Below are positions 22,020-33,127 of a stretch of DNA of 64,000 nt, in pieces. Within the stretch, counting starts at the first letter, position 1. Each line of letters opens with the position of its first letter. A program made the translations under genes and the position numbers. Source of the DNA: Gnomoniopsis sp. IMI 355080 (Eukaryota > Ascomycota > Sordariomycetes > Diaporthales > Gnomoniaceae). The stretch lies in contig JAPEVC010000074.1 of NCBI GenBank assembly GCA_027946555.1, positions 62,001-126,000 of the forward strand. Direction: 5' to 3'. The notes beneath the pieces were generated by a model. The model was given only the letters and a program-made list of their open reading frames with translations. It did not search any database and was not told the origin of the DNA.

Positions 22020-24819
22020 CTATAGCGCTCGCACACATTTCTGGAGCAAGTCTCCTAACCGTCCAATGTCCATCGGTGTGGTCTTCTGGCTCGCCATGAG
22101 ATACAGAACATTTCCCAGAACTCTGCAATGCACGTTCCACGGTCCCTCCGCTTCGCCATCAATTAGAGCATCTCGTAGACTCACTGCGGCGTTACTGCTA
22201 TACCCAGCACCTCCGTCGTCTTTCAAGTGGACGGCGAGGACGCTGCCAAGCGCCCATGCACCAAACACGACGTTGCTTTGTCGAGACAGCCCATCAATCA
22301 GAGTGTCAGGCCAGACTGACCAGACGTCGCCAGAGCTTGTCGGTAAGATAGCTTCTTGATGCTCGGAGTGTCCAGACCCTGTTCTTCGCTTAGCCCAGTC
22401 CCAATCCCCATTGCGCTCCATCGCCAGCAGCTCCTTCAGAGATTCCACAGCTACTTGACAACCTATGGGATGCGCCGTATAGCTATGGCCATGAAGCAAA
22501 GCGTCAGTCTTGTCATCGCTGCTGAATGTTTTGAAGATGCTCTCAGAGGCGATAGTTGTAGCAAGAGGGACTAGGCCACCGGTGAGCAATTTGGCATGCA
22601 CTGATATATCTGGGTGAACCTTGAGGAAGGATGCAGAAGTAAAGCGTCCCAGACGAAATAGGCCCGTGAATACTTCGTCAAATATGACCGGAAGTCCGGA
22701 CCAGTCGTTGCCATCAATGTCATTTGGTGCTGGTGAGCCTCTATCAGCGTTGGCACTGTGGTTGAAAAGGTCCGCCGAACGACGGACTATGTTGACAAGG
22801 GCGCGTTGGAATAATGGGTCTCTAGGAAAGTGTATTCCAAATTAGCAACGTTCCGTGGTCAATCCAGCCAGCCAGTGGACTTACGCGAGAGCCATTCCTC
22901 CAGCACCGAGGACCACGGGCTCGAGAATAAGAGCACCAAACTTTCGACCATCCCGGTGTAGTTTCCTTAGCGTTTTCAGAATGAAGTCTTCATAGACCAG
23001 GTGCTCTCCTGTCGACTCTCGTCTCTCTAAATCGAATACATCGCTTAAGGATTCAAATTGTCGGAGCTCTTGAGGCTGTCTCAGCTGACTGGGCATTTCA
23101 ATCTGCCATCTGCCTTCGACACAGAGAACAGTCGGAAAATCGAACCAGTATCCTCGGCCCTCATACCAGTCTGTCTTCTCGTTGAAAGCACACGGCTCCG
23201 CGCAGTCCATGGCGCCAATCGTGTCGCCGTGGTAGCCACCTTTGAGACCTATTACTTCGAGACGCGTTGAATTTGTCGTCTCTTGTTCATCATAACGCAG
23301 TTTTGCTGCTCGTAAAGCCATCTTGATTGCCACTTCCACGCCGGTGCTTCCATCATCAGAAAAGAACACCCGGCTTAGGCGCGGGTTGCCAAGGTTGGTG
23401 AGCAACGTTTTCGTGAGGGCCAAAGCAGGTTGATGAACCGACCCTGCAAACATGACATGACCGTAGCGGCCTGCAGCATATGCTGCCGCGAGAGTAAGGC
23501 GGGGATTGGCGTGGCCGAGGCCCTGGGTCCACCATGATGCTGATCCATCGAAGGAGGCCTGGAGAAGGCTTCCGTTCTCTTGTATGCTGACAGATTTCTC
23601 CTCCACGGTTCCAATTGGTCCAGCTTTCGGCATCAGAGTTTGAAAATAGTCCCCATGAGCGGAATCTATGACAGTGATGTCTTTCGGTTTGAGCAGGGCC
23701 TGTTGAGTGAAGGGATACCAAATGCTACGGCTGGCCTCCGTGGCCATGTTTTCAAGGGACTGGATGCGCTTCTCATGTTTCTCATTCAGAAGTTGGAGAA
23801 CGCTTCGCGTGGCGTTGTTGTCTGCTGCATCTTCATAATACCGTTTCATGGCAGCTATATCATCGGCCTGAACATCTCTTCTCTCGGGAGGTGACGGTGC
23901 TGGCGCAACAAACACTCCTTCATGGTGATCCCGGAAGTATGCAGAGAGATATTTGAAATTTCCATAGTGGTCATCTTCAAATAACATCACAGACTCGACG
24001 TCGTACCCACGAATGCGGAGAGACTCAAAGGCCGATATCGTCTGCGAGATTCCCCCAAGCCGAGAGTCTCCAATGAGGATGGAGGGCAGCCGCAGCGGCA
24101 TGTACAGGTCTGCCTGGGTCGTTCCGGACGGCGTTGGCGAGTGGACTCCTCCAGCAGTCTCCAGAAAAAGCCACCCGTTTCCTTGTAGGGCACGGTTTGC
24201 AGCGTACTCCCGGCACCTCGCTAAGAGGGTGTGATCTGAGGGTGTGCCCTGAGACATATGACGGTCAGCCCGCGGGCTGCATGGAGGATTTGATCATGTT
24301 CCCATGGGTCATCTTACCATGCTCGAAGCCTGGGCCGCGAGGTGTGGACTGACGGGATCGTCATATTGAAATAGTGTCGCTGTAACAACGTCTGGAGCGA
24401 ATAAGTCGATATGCCTATGTGCAGACTAGTCAATTGGTCTGCTCATAAGATAGCCCAATTATTGAACTACTCGCTACACATCCACGGAGAAGATACATCT
24501 AAAGATTCGGGCTCTGTTAGTCTCAAAACGTAGCATCACCGAACATGGCCTCGATAGCCCAGATTTGTGCCCAGGTATCGCGTCCGATATACCCGATAGA
24601 CGGCAACGACAGGCGCGACTCACACCTAGTATCAGCCTCATGAGCTGGTCCTGTTGAGACTGGTTTCAGGAAAGTGACGGCCCTGTCACCCCAGAGTTTT
24701 CTGGTGCCTTTGCAGAGCAATGTCGTCAAGATGGTCTTGCCGACATCGGTGTTGGCACCAAAAACCTGGTATGCTCGCTGTGAACGCCAGAGCAGTGAAG
24801 TCACGGCTGCAGTCTTCAT
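22020..24819 (-). CDS. bioDA: Bifunctional dethiobiotin synthetase / DAPA aminotransferase (BioDA)
   Basis: Fused enzyme for two biotin steps: PLP-dependent conversion of KAPA to DAPA using S-adenosylmethionine, then ATP-dependent carboxylation and ring closure to dethiobiotin. Four exons (24626-24819, 24318-24414, 22885-24248, 22020-22821) give 818 residues. The BioD half comes first: P-loop GANTDVGKT with Lys28, and KPVSTGP. The BioA half begins near IWYPFTQQ, with SWWTQGLGHANPRL, FSDDGSTGVEVA, FDEVFTGLFRLGR, the probable PLP lysine Lys629 in HAKLLTGG, and GHSYTAHPIGC. The first intron (24415-24625) is 211 nt, the longest in the window. The N-terminus MKTAAVTSLLWRSQRAYQ could be a weak mitochondrial signal. 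The gene is divergent from bioF and is the fungal BIO3-BIO1 type known from the Aspergillus nidulans biotin cluster. Confidence 0.96.
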
Positions 24820-25171
24820 TGCTCGCCGTCCCGAAGCATCAAGACAAACAATCTTGTCGATTCCTCTAGCGATATGCAATGGCTACGTTCCGGTCATCTC
24901 CCCGCCGGAGAGAGACTGAGGTAGAAAATGGTTGGGCGACTCCAGATTGGGAAGTGTAGAGTGCAGGCTGAGTCACCCAGACTGTGCGAACTCTCTGGGC
25001 GGCTCGACAGTGCAACCTTTACTAAGCTCGTGTACGGGGGAAAAAATACCTTACCTAGGTGTACCTACCTAAAAGTACCTAGCTATTTATTTACACAAGC
25101 AACACCGATCAGGCTCATTAGTCACATGAAGCTCGCGAGCCTCCATCCAACTCCCTAATGCATGGAAGTGA
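24820..25171. promoter_or_regulatory. Shared divergent promoter of bioDA and bioF
   Basis: The 352 bp between the two ATGs must serve both genes. An ATTGG at 24946-24950 is a CCAAT box on the minus strand, a possible HapB/C/E-type site. At 25048-25083 there is a cluster of TACCTAGGTG/TACCTACC/TACCTAG sequences, the motif that recurs in other spacers of this window. I see no TPP-like riboswitch or other structured element. Regulatory roles are inferred from position. Confidence 0.6.
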
Positions 25172-26635
25172 ATGATACTGGGCACGTATGAGATGACACC
25201 CCACAAAGCCCCCACCTTGGATGAGATATTCACTTCACTTCTCGCTCGTAGAAGGTCCCGCGGGGTGCTCCGCGATTTGACCACCTCTGACAAGAATCTG
25301 GTCGACTTCTCGTCCAACGACTATCTGTCGATTTCTCGACGTCCGGACGTCAGGCAAGCTTACATCTCGCAGATACAGCGTCTTGGTGAACTTGGCGTTG
25401 AGGGTTTTTCTCTGGGCTCTGGAGGCTCCCGTCTTCTCGATGGCAATACAGAGCTGGCCGAGTCTCTGGAACGTAGGCTGGCAGAGTTCCATGGCGCTGA
25501 GGCAGGATTACTCTTCAACTCAGGATATGAGGCAAACACGGGTCTTCTGGCGTCCGCTCCACAGGCCGGGGATGTGGTGATTTTTGATGAAGCGATACAT
25601 GCGAGTGTGCATTCTGGCATCAAGTTGAGCAGAGCCGGGCTCAGTATCCCATTTGCGCACAATCGCGTCTGGAAACAGGCAGACTATCTCGACCACAAGG
25701 ACGACTCCTTGCAGCGTACCAGGCTCGATGTACTGAGTCTGGAGGGCACCTTGGAAAGGCTCCTCGAGGGCGAGTGCGGGGCAGCCATCTTGGCTGGCCA
25801 AAGACATGTCTTCATAACCGTCGAAGCACTGTACAGCATGGATGGCGATGTCGCACCTCTACGCGACGTCGTGCAATGTGTTGAGAAATATCTACGCATG
25901 GGAAATGGATTGGTCATTGTGGATGAGGCACACTCCAACGGCATATTTGGAGATCGTGGCCAGGGACTCGCCTGTCAGCTTGGACTTGAAAGCCGGATAT
26001 GGGCGAGCGTCCTCACGTTTGGCAAAGCCTTGGGATGTGCTGGAGGTACGTCACGAGCGGGTTGCGCTTTCCAGATCCTGCTCGTGTATGCTAAGCTAAT
26101 CTTCTCTATGGCTGTAGCTATCATACTCTGTTCGCAAACCACGCGCGCATATCTCATCAACTATGCACGAACCTTCATTTATACAACAGCGATGGGACCT
26201 CCCGGGCTTCTCAGCATTCAAGTTGCCCACGAATTCGTTGCCAGTGGCCATGCAGATGTCTTGCGCAGCAAGCTACAAGGCCTAATACAACACGTACACG
26301 CTCGGCTCGGCAGCATTTCCCGCCATCACGACCCATCAGCTACCATCGTCAGATTAAGGGCCGCGTCTTTGCAATCCCCCATCATACCCATCTTCACCAG
26401 CCGAGCAAAGAGCCTAGCTAGGCATTGCCAGAGCCACGGTCTCATGGTTCGCGCTATTGTGGCGCCGACGGTACCCCGTGGCACTGATCGACTCAGAATA
26501 TGTCTACATGCTGGAAATACTGACGGTGATTGCGACAAGCTATGCAATGCGATCGAGGAATGGGTGTCACTTCAATCTATTCTAAAGGAGCAAGGTCTGC
26601 CTGTATCAGCCCATCCTATCAAAAATAGACTCTAA
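25172..26635 (+). CDS. bioF: 8-amino-7-oxononanoate (KAPA) synthase, BioF
   Basis: PLP-dependent alpha-oxoamine synthase that condenses pimeloyl-CoA (or an equivalent thioester) with alanine, the first committed biotin step. Two exons, 25172-26045 and 26118-26635, give 463 residues. NDYLSISRRPDV, GSGGSRLLDGNTELAESLE, DEAHSNGIFGDRGQG and the PLP lysine Lys285 in TFGKALG are all present. The join restores GCAG|AIILCSQTTRAYLINYAR. The 72-nt intron (26046-26117) is open in frame, so retention would insert 24 residues just after the PLP lysine. The C-terminal tripeptide is NRL (PIKNRL), close to but not the canonical PTS1 SKL. Fungal KAPA synthases have been reported in peroxisomes, so this may be a targeting signal. 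A second ATG at 25193 is an alternative start. Confidence 0.95.
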   Translation: MILGTYEMTPHKAPTLDEIFTSLLARRRSRGVLRDLTTSDKNLVDFSSNDYLSISRRPDVRQAYISQIQRLGELGVEGFSLGSGGSRLLDGNTELAESLERRLAEFHGAEAGLLFNSGYEANTGLLASAPQAGDVVIFDEAIHASVHSGIKLSRAGLSIPFAHNRVWKQADYLDHKDDSLQRTRLDVLSLEGTLERLLEGECGAAILAGQRHVFITVEALYSMDGDVAPLRDVVQCVEKYLRMGNGLVIVDEAHSNGIFGDRGQGLACQLGLESRIWASVLTFGKALGCAGGTSRAGCAFQILLVYAKLIFSMAVAIILCSQTTRAYLINYARTFIYTTAMGPPGLLSIQVAHEFVASGHADVLRSKLQGLIQHVHARLGSISRHHDPSATIVRLRAASLQSPIIPIFTSRAKSLARHCQSHGLMVRAIVAPTVPRGTDRLRICLHAGNTDGDCDKLCNAIEEWVSLQSILKEQGLPVSAHPIKNRL

Positions 26636-26657
26636 AGGCCACTTGCTCAATACATGG

Positions 26658-27983
26658 CTAGTACGAGAGGGTGTCAGATAGCGAGTCTGACTGACCACGC
26701 TCCCTTGCGAAACTCTTCATAGGTGTCAAACCCCAGCGTCCGAACATAGCGGAGTCCTCATCCCAGCCGTTGCAGTCCGTCGTGAGCATCTTCTCGCCCG
26801 TAAAGATGGCATTGGCACCAGCCATGAAACACATGGCCTGCTTTTCCTCAGACATGGTCTTCCTGCCGGCCGCTATCCGTATGATGGTAGCGGGCATCAG
26901 CAACCGCGCCGTAGCGATGGTCCGTAGCATGCTGGTGAAGGCGATAGGTGGTTGGTCTCCCAAGGGAGTGCCTTTGATTGGCACCAGTGCATTGACTGGG
27001 AAGCTTTCTGGGTGAGCTGGTAGAGTCGACGCAGTATGCAACAGGCCGATGCGATCCTTGGCCGATTCGCCTAGCCCCAAGATCCCACCTGAGCAGACAT
27101 TGAGCCCAGCATCACGAACATGACCCAAGGTTGCCAGCCGCTCGTCATAGGATCTGGTCGAGATGATGCTGGGGTAGAAGTCGCGGCTGGTGTCGAGGTT
27201 GTGATTGTAGGCAGTCAAGCCGGCCTCTTTGAGCTCCTTGGCCTGCTCACTGTCGATCATACCCAAGGTCACGCACACTTCCATACCCATAGCCCGCACA
27301 CCTTTGACCATCTCGGTGACGTTCTTCAGGCTGTTCTTGCGGCCTTTCATGTCCCGCCATGCTGCGCCCATGCAGAACCGTGTGCTGCCATTGTCTTTGG
27401 CCTTGCGGGCTGCCTGTAGGACGGACTCAACGGACTCGACTCTCTTGGCCGCTAAGCCAGTACCATCTTGGTAACGAGTCGACTGGGCGCAGTAGGAGCA
27501 ATCCTCGGTGCACCCGCCCTCTTTGATGTTCATGAGGGTGCACAACTGGACCTCGCCCGGCTGATGGAAGCGCCGATGAAGGATGCCCTGAAGAAGATGT
27601 CAGCAAATGCAGATTCAAGTCACCTCTAGTCATAGAAGAAATGCCAGTATACTTACGGCCTGGTGAGCTAGTTCGAGCAAAGGCTGGTGGTACATGGCAG
27701 AAACCTCCTGTTCAGTCCAGTCATTCCTAGTCCTTGTCGCCGCGGCCGCGTCCAACAAGATGCGCCTCGCATTTTGTTGACGATCCAACACTTGGCCATG
27801 CGGAAAGGGAAAGGGCGAGGCCGTCTCAGTCGATGCTTCGGCAGCTGCTGTGCTGCTCATCCGAGACTGTTGTGGCGGAGCGACAGCAGCAACTCTTCTC
27901 GATGCGTAGCGCAAGTATTGTGCTTGAGACGGCAATCGACGTGCACGCACTGCACCGCGGAGCAACGTTCCTGTCGAAGCCAT
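26658..27983 (-). CDS. bioB: Biotin synthase, BioB
   Basis: Radical-SAM enzyme that inserts sulfur into dethiobiotin, the last step of the pathway, in mitochondria in fungi. Two exons (27657-27983 and 26658-27587) give 418 residues. The N-terminal 60 residues are Arg/Ala/Ser-rich without acidic residues (TLLRGAVRARRLPSQAQYLR), a typical mitochondrial presequence. The 4Fe-4S motif is C135-x3-C139-x2-C142 in GGCTEDCSYC. AYNHNLDTSRDFYPSI, CSGGILGLGE and VNALVPIKGTP are family signatures. The 69-nt intron has donor GCC|GTAAGT and acceptor TTCAG|GGC. The stop codon lies 22 bp from the stop of bioF, on the other strand, so the two 3' UTRs probably overlap. Confidence 0.96.
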
Positions 27984-28859
27984 ATTTATGAGTTATGGGT
28001 GCTTGCTATCATACGCGTGTCTACGAGTCTTGTCTTGCACAAGTGTTGAGTGTTGTTGAACAACAAAAAAGGAGGGGTTGCACCGAAAGCTCCCGGGCCA
28101 CGGGCTACACGGCCACGGCTACACGATCACCGATGTTACTCACAGTACTTACTCACAACACTAGGTACTCATGGTCCACATAGTATGGCACCCAAATGAC
28201 ACACGGATCAATGGGTAACTGAGGGATGTGAGTGCTGGATAACCTCTCTTGGGTAGCTGCAGCCAAGCAAAGCACACCCCTGGTCGTTAAATCTTTCGCT
28301 CCGAGACACAAGGTGTGTACCATAGTTTTATTCAGTACAGCAAAGTCCCAGCCTTTGGGAATCCAGGGACAACCAGACAACCCAGGGGAGCACACACAGA
28401 CGGTGCGCTAATTACTCTATCTGGTGCAGGGTGAACTGGAAGGTTGGGCAAGTATAGATCTGCTCGAGGGACAGCTCCACCACTAGAATGGCGAGTATTT
28501 ACAAAGCCACATACCTAATTTGGCATGTCTAAAGCTAGGTAGCGGGGTACTTACTATGACCTGAGGGTGCCTACGAGGCGGCGTCCAGCTGGTCGTGGGT
28601 CCGGGGTGAGCTACGAAGCAATGACCGGGATTCATTACAGTGGTTCGGCGCTAAAAAGTGCTGCGAATGAGGTCATCTTACCCCGAAGGTCCAGTGCCTC
28701 TATTCCCCGTCAACCACCTCCTGCAACACCCAGTCAGTCCTTTCGCGTCTCTGCCTCACAACATGCTCTCTTCTCTTCGCCTCAGCATGATCTCGACCTG
28801 AACCACCTTCTTCTTTTTCGACTCAACAATCCTCTGCAAAAGCTGCGAACCTGGTCACT
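27984..28859. other. Divergent intergenic region
   Basis: Serves as promoter for bioB (-) and the TMEM19-like gene (+). There is a CT-rich stretch at about 28740-28830 just before the ATG at 28860. TACCTAA and CTAGGTAG sequences near 28514 and 28537 belong to the recurring motif family. No coding frame supported. Confidence 0.5.
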
Positions 28860-30035
28860 ATGAAGGCCACCATCGCAGCGCCAGCCCTTGGGCTGATGAT
28901 CTATCGCGCCCACTCCAGGAATTCGCTTACGCCCGGTGGACTCGTCGCCGCAACTCTGACAGGCATCGCGCACGCTGTCCACCCATGGAATTTGCCCTTT
29001 GTCCTCCTCTGCGTCTTTTTCCTCGCCGGCACTCGCGTAACCCACATCAAAGAGGACATCAAGGCCAAGTTGACTACGAGCTCCAGAGGCTCGTCTGGAG
29101 GCGAAGGGCCACGCAACCACGTCCAAGGTAAGCTTCCTGTTGTTGCATGACCGAGTCAGCAAGCTTACTGTGTCCTGTCCTGTGCAGTCTTTGCCAACTC
29201 TCTGGTCGCCTCCATCCTCTCGCTGTTGCATGCCTACCAACTCCATCACCGCGCCACCAACCCTGACACCCTCCTCACCCAATCTACCGGCTCGCACGCA
29301 GCTCCCTCGCTCTGTTTTTCATGGGGTGGTGACGTCCTTGTCATTGGAATTATCGCAAATTATGCCGCCGTCGCCGCAGACACCTTCTCCTCCGAGCTCG
29401 GCATCCTGGCTCGCGGGCCGCCGCGCCTCATCACTTCCCCGACCTTCCGCAAGGTGCCACCAGGTACCAACGGCGGTGTCACGTTGACAGGCCTAGGCGC
29501 CGGCCTACTGGGAAGCATGATCATGGTCACTACCGCAATGTTTTTTATTCCATTTTGCTCGGACAAGACTGCCGGGAAGCTGGGCGGTGGGCGACCGTGG
29601 ACACAAGCCGAGTATAGGAGTCTGATGGGTGGTCTCACGATCTGGGGGGCCTTGGGGAGTCTATTAGACTCGGTTCTTGGTGGCCTATTGCAAAGGTCCG
29701 TGAAAGATGCGCGTACGGGCAAAATAGTGGAGGGCGATGGCGGAGAGAAAGTGCTTGTGAGCTCTCCACCGGGGAAGAAGCCAAACAAGCCGACCGAAAA
29801 GCCTAGCTCGGCTGCGGAAGAGGTTGAGGGCAAGGACGAGTACGACCCAAAGAACAGGCATCGCAAGGCAAGCTTCGGCCCTGATAGGCCTTCACGGGTT
29901 GTTGAGTCTGGATGGGACATACTGGACAACAACGACGTGAATTTTCTGATGGCCTTCACGATGAGTCTAGGCGCCATGGTCGTTGCGGCCTGGCACTGGG
30001 GACATTCATTTGAGGACATCGTCTCCAGGTCATAA
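28860..30035 (+). CDS. TMEM19/VTE6-family (DUF92) membrane protein
   Basis: Polytopic membrane protein of 371 residues from exons 28860-29127 and 29188-30035; the 60-nt intron joins NHVQ|VFANSL. Family signatures: GGLVAATLTGIAHA near the start, ANYAAVAADTFSSELGIL, VPPGTNGGVTLTGLGAGLLGS, and a C-terminal NNDVNFLMAFTMSL. About six hydrophobic segments. A hydrophilic Lys/Glu/Ser-rich insert (about residues 240-310, GEKVLVSSPPGKKPNKP and on) interrupts the fold before the last segment. The plant member VTE6 is a phytyl-phosphate kinase; the fungal and animal TMEM19 substrates are not known to me, so I name only the family. No functional tie to the adjacent biotin genes is apparent. Confidence 0.88.
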
Positions 30036-33000
30036 CCCTCGAGGCGTTCACGGATGCTGGATCGGCGCGACTGATGTGAAGCAAAGGCGCACAAAGGACT
30101 GGATACTCTCAATGCAGACCTATGCAGGCAGTCATATTTTGTCGACGATGCTTATGGTCATCGTGTTCCTACAATGGCTCTGGGCTCCCACAACGGACGT
30201 GATGTCCACTATGATTTGGTACATACTAACGAATAAGGACCGAGCAATTTAAACCCGTACCGAATGGACAGATTGTGTCTATGCCACGAGGGCACGCAGC
30301 CGACAGCGATGTTTCGTACTCACACGGTATCCCTTGTATCAAGTTACACCACTGCATCCCATGCCACGTCGATCAGCTGGGACAACGCTGACTACACCAT
30401 CTGGCGTCTACCGAGAGAGCGCCTCCCTCATCGAAGTCGTGAGGTGGCAAGCCAAAGGGCAACGGTCGTCGCTGGTCGGTAAGAGACGCCTGGACCGGGA
30501 CCTCTAGGACGCGGGACCGTCTAAAGTCCTCAACCCTGCGAACAATTCGCCATCCTCCATAAAGCACCATCCGCTAGCTGGTGTGACGGTCTGTGAAGAC
30601 AAGGCCAGCAAGGACCTAAATATATGAGGCCACCTTTGGGTCCCATTAGTAAAACCTAACTTGCTACCTGAGGAAAACGACTAGTCAGAGATCACTTCAG
30701 CTTTGCTTCCCGTTTTGTCTTGCTGTCCCTTGTTTGCCAACTTTGCCTTATGTGCAGCCTTTGTGGAATCTCACTTTGTCTCGCGCTGGACATTCTTCGT
30801 TTGCTTGTGTGCCTTTGCGTACATGGTAGGCCATGCGGATACGCTCTAGAACGCGACCTTTTGCTCGGCTTCTGCCCAGTCTTCCTCTCCCACTTATCCA
30901 AGCTGGAGTAACGAGAGTAGCTGGTGCTGAATCTGTCACAGTCGAAAGTATCCCAGAAGTCAGCAGATCCTCGAGGTTAGGCGTGGGTCGCATTGGTATG
31001 GAAAGGACAGTCGTAGTTATCATTATCCTCATCGGCTTGAGGATTGTCGTAACAGTCACGCTTGATACAGGATTTGTATCCAGCAATACCTGAACGCGTT
31101 CTGATTTGCTTGAGCGTGCCTACAACGCGATCTTCTTACCTCGGTAGGTGTCTGATGTAGCCTCACACAGAAACTCAATTCACATCCTGGCCAGTACCCC
31201 GAACTTCTGATCGGTGCCGAGGCGGCTTGGTCCGGTACCTGCAGTGACAGACAGGGATGGACCCAGCTTGCTTTTCGGTGTACATGTGCTTGGGGGGGGG
31301 GGGTCCTACAATAGGAACTACCTAGGTATAGTAGCTAGGTACAGTAGCTAGGTATGTACAGTGCATACATACCTACCTGCCCACCTGAACATGATTTAGG
31401 CAAATTACAAGACGATATACTATGAGACTGTCCATTGTCAGCCTTGGAAAGTGGAATACCGCTTGCTCAAAAGTCCTGAAGGGATTCAAGAAGTGATCAG
31501 GGAATATTACAAAACCCGGCTCTAAAACTGTCACTTTTCTCGGACCGGGCCGTTGACTTCAAACTAGAAAGCTATAGTGCTACGGGTGCGTGGAAAACGG
31601 TGACATGGGATGCCTTCATGCTGGAATACGAGGTGGCATTGCCGCGTACGCCGTATGACTGACCCTCGATCAGACGCTCGGTTTTTGATAACATGACATT
31701 GATATTTGAACTCTATCACTTCTCCTTTATAGTATCTGGGTGGTCCCATTTGATTTTGAGTGTTCTGTGTGTACTGTGGCTTATTTGGCAGGAATCACTC
31801 CGCCTGATTCAACGTCCGGGCAGTCCAGCACTATGTAGGTAGTGTCGAGCCCGAGCAGGGCCTGCGAATGACAAGATGCTGTGGTTCATGGAAGCAGTTT
31901 TACGTCGCTCTTCCCTTTTCGTACCCCGAACAGTCTGCGCACAGAGCATGCGGAAGGGATCGGGTCTATATCCGGTCCCACATAGTGGGATGGCTGTCGT
32001 CAAATTAGTACCATATATAGAACACAGCTTTCTCCCACACATACTCACTTCAATGTACCGCGACCTGGTAATCCGCGTGTCCCTCTGCAGGTAGAACTGT
32101 GTATGCTCGCATAGCATCGCGTCCCTCACTGAGCTCGACCCAAGGCATACCTCAATGCGTCAGACTATTCCGCAGTCTTGCCACCCGAGTACTTGACCCT
32201 TTCGAAGACGAGACAGGAGAACAAACCCCTTTCCCCCGGAGGTGGCCGTGCGCAAAAGTCATAATCAATTGGAGCATGAAGAACGAGCACAGCGTATTTA
32301 CTTGAATGTGATATTGGTGCCAGTGGGTAAGAGCTATGCAGATTTGCAATAGTATTCCCCCGGTAGTGTTCTGCTCTAACACTCGTCAACCGTCTGGGCT
32401 ACATGCGCTATGTGCAAATCGATGCAAGTGAGGAAGCCGAGGCCGGCGCTTCTTTCGTCTTGTCCCCTTCCGTTAAGCCCTTGTGCCTCCTATGCCGCTC
32501 TCCTCCATGGTACCACCCCTCAGGCATCATAGTCGTCTGATTCATCCTCATCCATATTCTCTCCTCGACAACGATGGAGCCCATACAAAAAGGCGTCCTA
32601 GACGCTGATATTATATGACCACCAATAACGGGTAGTCTGATACTGCATCTAGCATCGCCAAGCTCGACTAAATCTCGACCGAATATCCGGGCGACCGTAT
32701 CCATGGGTCAGGCCCATACCTTAAGATGAAGTAAAAACCGTCCAAACTCCTTGCAAATGTGTGGGTGGGTGGAGTACCCCACGTAGCCAGACGATGCTTC
32801 AAAAGTGAATGAAGCAAATGAATTGGAATGTATGCCAAAAAAAAGGAAAGAAAATTCCGCAAACAGAAGAGAAGGTGGTACTGCGTATCAGCACTTCACT
32901 TTGTTGGGGTTCCGTCAGCCGATGAACTGTTGCAGGACCACACATCCTTGCTTCTGGGTATATATCGCGAAAGACACAAAGAACAAAATTCCGGTTGAAG

Positions 33001-33127
33001 GGTGCGGTCGGTTCAGGTGTGCGGTAGGTTTGTTGGTTTGTGTAGTGTTGGCGAGGTCAGGACGTCGCCATAGTGTACCGAGTTGGTAACTTCGCTGTAA
33101 AGGTGCAATGCCGCGCTGTGAACCCCT
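30036..33127. other. Gene-poor spacer, 3.1 kb
   Basis: Separates the convergent TMEM19-like (+) and LIM (-) genes. Visible content is a G run at 31292-31303 and the TACCTAGGTA-type cluster at 31317-31386 (listed separately). Frames such as the 98-codon minus-strand one at 32408-32704 show no recognisable product. No RNA gene or transposon relic recognised. Confidence 0.5.
31317..31386. repeat. Cluster of CTAGGTA / TACCTA motifs
   Basis: Four to six copies in 70 bp: ACTACCTAGGTA, TAGCTAGGTACAGTAGCTAGG (two near-identical units 15 bp apart), then ACATACCTACCTGCCCACCT. It directly follows a 12-nt G run at 31292-31303. The same short palindrome occurs in other spacers of the window. Confidence 0.7.
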
